From the NCBI GenBank assembly GCA_004557655.1, contig SFGJ01000026.1:1-24317 (forward strand): a DNA stretch of 24,317 bases. The letters run 5' to 3'. The position numbers were made by a program, and so were the translations under genes. Below the pieces are notes generated by a model. It did no database searches. It saw only the letters and a list, made by a program, of their open reading frames with translations, and was not told where the DNA came from. This stretch comes from Clostridiales bacterium (GTDB lineage Bacteria; Bacillota; Clostridia; Oscillospirales; Oscillospiraceae). Of this stretch, positions 22,249-24,317 are shown piece by piece; positions within the stretch are counted from its first letter, which is position 1; each line of letters begins with the position of its first letter.

Positions 22249-22848
22249 TTGCGCACCGTAAACGAAGAAGCCCGCAGGGCAAAGCAAATCGAGATTATGG
22301 AAAAATGCTTTGACTGCTATGCGGAGAATGGATTTACCTCTGTCGGTGTAAAAGCGATTGCAAAAGCCTGCGGCTGTAGTGGTGCGAGCCTGTATCAGTA
22401 TTTTGACAACCTCGATGACCTTATCATTCAGTCCACCGAATACTGTATGAGTAAGGTGGAAGATGAGTTTATGGCGAAAGCCCCTACGGATGTGGAGGCC
22501 CTGTGGCGGTTTATGGACGAGATACCCTATTGGACGGCAAAAAAGCACGGCAAGAAATACCGGCTAATGTATCAGGTTTATACCCACCCGAAATACAGGG
22601 AATACGGTCAGAAGTTCTTTAAGGGTGTCGATGAACGATATACGGAATACGCAAAGAGCTTAGAGCCAAAGCTGGGTATTCCCCACGAAAAGCTGACACC
22701 GCTGATTTTCATTCTGATAAGAGCTTGCGTACACTACGCACTGTTTGAGGATGAGTTCTATATGAAATCTCAGATAGAAACGCTGAAGGAAACCCTCGAA
22801 CTCTTTGTTATGAAATACAACCCGAAATACAAACCTAACATAAATTAG
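22249..22848 (+). CDS. TetR/AcrR family transcriptional regulator
   Basis: This 199-aa regulator has the TetR N-terminal helix-turn-helix at about residues 30-53 (TSVGVKAIAKACGCSGASLYQYFDN). A helical ligand-binding domain of normal size follows. The TTG at 22249 is preferred because AAGGAGG lies 7 nt upstream; the ATG at 22210 has no RBS and sits almost on the transcription start. Its stop is 15 nt before the start of the ubiquitin-like surface protein gene, so both share one transcript. The inverted repeat over the promoter suggests it represses itself and its neighbour; the ligand is unknown. Confidence 0.92.
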   Translation: MRTVNEEARRAKQIEIMEKCFDCYAENGFTSVGVKAIAKACGCSGASLYQYFDNLDDLIIQSTEYCMSKVEDEFMAKAPTDVEALWRFMDEIPYWTAKKHGKKYRLMYQVYTHPKYREYGQKFFKGVDERYTEYAKSLEPKLGIPHEKLTPLIFILIRACVHYALFEDEFYMKSQIETLKETLELFVMKYNPKYKPNIN

Positions 22849-22863
22849 TAGGAGAAAAATACA

Positions 22864-24317
22864 ATGAAAAAACGGATTTTAAGTATAATCCTTACCATTT
22901 GTATAATGCTTATGCTCTTGCCGATTTCTGCAAAAGCTATGGAAATCTATGTGGATTTGAATATCACCGGTGCGACCACATTGACTCTAGAAGTGGAATC
23001 CGGTGACAGCATTGAAAATGTTAAGGAAAAGATCAAAGCCCAAACCGGATATCCTGTAACGCAGCAGATTTTAATGTTTGCCGGTGTAATTCTGGAGGAC
23101 GGAAGAACATTGGCGGATTACAACATCCAGAAGGAAGTCACCTTGACGCTTCAAATGACAGAACTTGAACCGCAGAAGGACGGTTGGGTGGAAGAAAACG
23201 GGCAGAAGTATTATCTCAAGGACGGTGTCAAGCTGACCGACTGGCACAACGACATCCCCGGTTGGGAGGGCCAGTGGTTTTGTTTTGATCGAAGCACCGG
23301 TGCGTTGCAGACCGGTTGGCACAATGATATCCCCGGCTGGGAGGGAAAGTGGTTTTACTTCGACCTTAACACCGGTGTGATGTTCACCGACTGGCACAGC
23401 GACATTCCCGGTTGGGAGGGCAAATGGCTGTGCTTTGACCGCGTGACCGGCGTGATGAGAACCGGCTGGCACAATGATATCCCCGGCTGGGAGGGAAAAT
23501 GGTTTTACTTTGACCTAAACACCGGTGTGATGTTCACCGATTGGCACGACGATATCCCCTACTATGAGGGACAATGGTTTTGCTTCGACCGCGTGACCGG
23601 TGTGATGAGAACCGGCTGGCACAATGATATCCCCGGCTGGGAGGGCCAGTGGTTTTACTTCGACCTTAACACCGGCGTGATGCAGACCGGCTGGCGCAAT
23701 GATATCCCCGGTTGGGAGGGTAAGTGGTTTTACTTAGACCCTGATACCGGTGTGTTACAGAACGATTGGATTCTGGACAATACCGCCCCTGTCGTCTCGG
23801 GTATCGAAAACGGCAAGGTTTATTGCGAAGCACAGACGGTTACCGTTACAGAAGACTATATTGAAAGTGTGAAAGTAAACGGCACAGCGGTTACACTCGA
23901 TGCAAACAATCAGTTTACACTGCATCCGGCAGAGGGCACACAGACAATCATTGCCACCGACAAGGCGGGCAATGTATCTGCTGAAATTACCGTAACGGTA
24001 AATGACGGACACACCTATGAATGGCAGAGCGAAAACGGACAGTACTGGAAGAAGTGCAAATTCTGCGGGGATGAAACTGCGAAAAAGGATATTCCGACCA
24101 TTACCATAAACGGTGCGGATACGGTTTGCATAACGCAGGATTACAAATTCAGCTTTACTTTGCCGGAGGGCACAACCGACGCCGAATCCGGGTATGAATT
24201 CACCAACAAGGGCGGAGATATCAAATTAACCGCCGAAAACGGCATGTACTCCGGTGTGCTGGAGTCGCAATTTTATGATGAGAACGAAATCAGCTTCAAG
24301 CTGAAGGCGTATGCGAA
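22864..24317 (+). CDS. Secreted ubiquitin-like protein with choline-binding-like repeats (partial, runs off the right edge)
   Basis: 484 residues are visible and the frame is still open at the window end. TAGGAG lies 9 nt before the ATG. Residues 1-25 form a signal peptide ending SAKA, so cleavage would expose M26, which aligns with Met1 of ubiquitin. Residues 26 to about 98 match eukaryotic ubiquitin at about 60% by eye, including TLEVE, IENVK, FAG, LEDGRTL and DYNIQKE. Lysines equivalent to K27, K29 and K63 are kept. K48 is Val75, I44 is Met71, and the conjugating C-terminal GG is absent. Residues 107-125 form one short aromatic wall-binding-type repeat and 126-300 form seven 25-residue repeats. 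An Ig-like region (about 307-385) and a GHTYEW/CKFCGD segment follow. It is probably exported and surface-bound; function unknown. Confidence 0.88.
   Translation, partial: MKKRILSIILTICIMLMLLPISAKAMEIYVDLNITGATTLTLEVESGDSIENVKEKIKAQTGYPVTQQILMFAGVILEDGRTLADYNIQKEVTLTLQMTELEPQKDGWVEENGQKYYLKDGVKLTDWHNDIPGWEGQWFCFDRSTGALQTGWHNDIPGWEGKWFYFDLNTGVMFTDWHSDIPGWEGKWLCFDRVTGVMRTGWHNDIPGWEGKWFYFDLNTGVMFTDWHDDIPYYEGQWFCFDRVTGVMRTGWHNDIPGWEGQWFYFDLNTGVMQTGWRNDIPGWEGKWFYLDPDTGVLQNDWILDNTAPVVSGIENGKVYCEAQTVTVTEDYIESVKVNGTAVTLDANNQFTLHPAEGTQTIIATDKAGNVSAEITVTVNDGHTYEWQSENGQYWKKCKFCGDETAKKDIPTITINGADTVCITQDYKFSFTLPEGTTDAESGYEFTNKGGDIKLTAENGMYSGVLESQFYDENEISFKLKAYA
23239..23763 (+). repeat. Seven 75-bp tandem repeats (25-residue aromatic repeats)
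   Basis: Repeats begin at 23239, 23314, 23389, 23464, 23539, 23614 and 23689 with no length change. The core is WHNDIPGWEG-W, then F-D--TGVM. Units 2, 4 and 6 are near-identical (FYFDLNTG), while 1, 3 and 5 share CFDR, giving a 150-bp higher-order period. The aromatic Gly-Trp pattern recalls choline/cell-wall-binding repeats, with an insert making them 25 instead of about 20 residues. Confidence 0.92.

Noticed and set aside
22066..22548. 160-codon minus-strand frame ending near the restriction fragment
   Set aside because: Most of it is antisense to the TetR-type gene. Its last 25 codons lie outside and might be a gene remnant, but I see nothing firm enough to call.

Overview
The window looks like a chromosomal segment of a GC-rich, spore-forming, anaerobic clostridium, probably an Oscillospiraceae-like gut organism. 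This is inferred from gene content: a BMP-type nucleoside ABC transporter, type III glutamine synthetase, SpoIIM, a GGGtGRT/IscU-like pair, DUF951 and strong AGGAGG ribosome binding sites. A GC-rich core lies between two outward-pointing tRNA genes: tRNA-Arg(CCT) on the minus strand at 1435-1511 and tRNA-Pro(CGG) on the plus strand at 21329-21404. The DNA beyond each tRNA 3' end is lower in GC and looks acquired.

Left flank (1-1434): the 5' part of a 7TM sensor histidine kinase behind a structured leader, a chimeric SLOG-like mobile-element gene, and a 365-bp non-coding stretch with five direct TTAGCA repeats beside the tRNA-Arg 3' end. This resembles the end of an integrative element.

Core, minus strand (1707-10121): a nucleoside uptake and salvage block (BMP lipoprotein, double ATPase, two permeases, deoD, deoC), then a small membrane protein, DUF951 and rarA. 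rarA and nth (plus strand) diverge from promoters that share one -35 hexamer. After nth come three plus-strand small genes of unknown function, then minus-strand GGGtGRT, an IscU-like scaffold and trpS.

Core, plus strand (15254-20508): gltX, spoIIM, a type III glutamine synthetase gene broken by a small deletion and frameshift at about 18187, and azlC-azlD. A vanZ-like gene lies on the minus strand before tRNA-Pro.

Right flank (21405-24317): a truncated C-terminal piece of a type III restriction/helicase subunit, then a two-gene unit behind a perfect consensus promoter. It encodes a TetR-type regulator and a secreted protein whose mature N-terminus is a ubiquitin-like domain, about 60% identical to eukaryotic ubiquitin by eye. 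That domain is followed by choline-binding-like aromatic repeats and Ig-like sequence, and the gene runs off the window. This ubiquitin-like surface protein is the most striking observation here.
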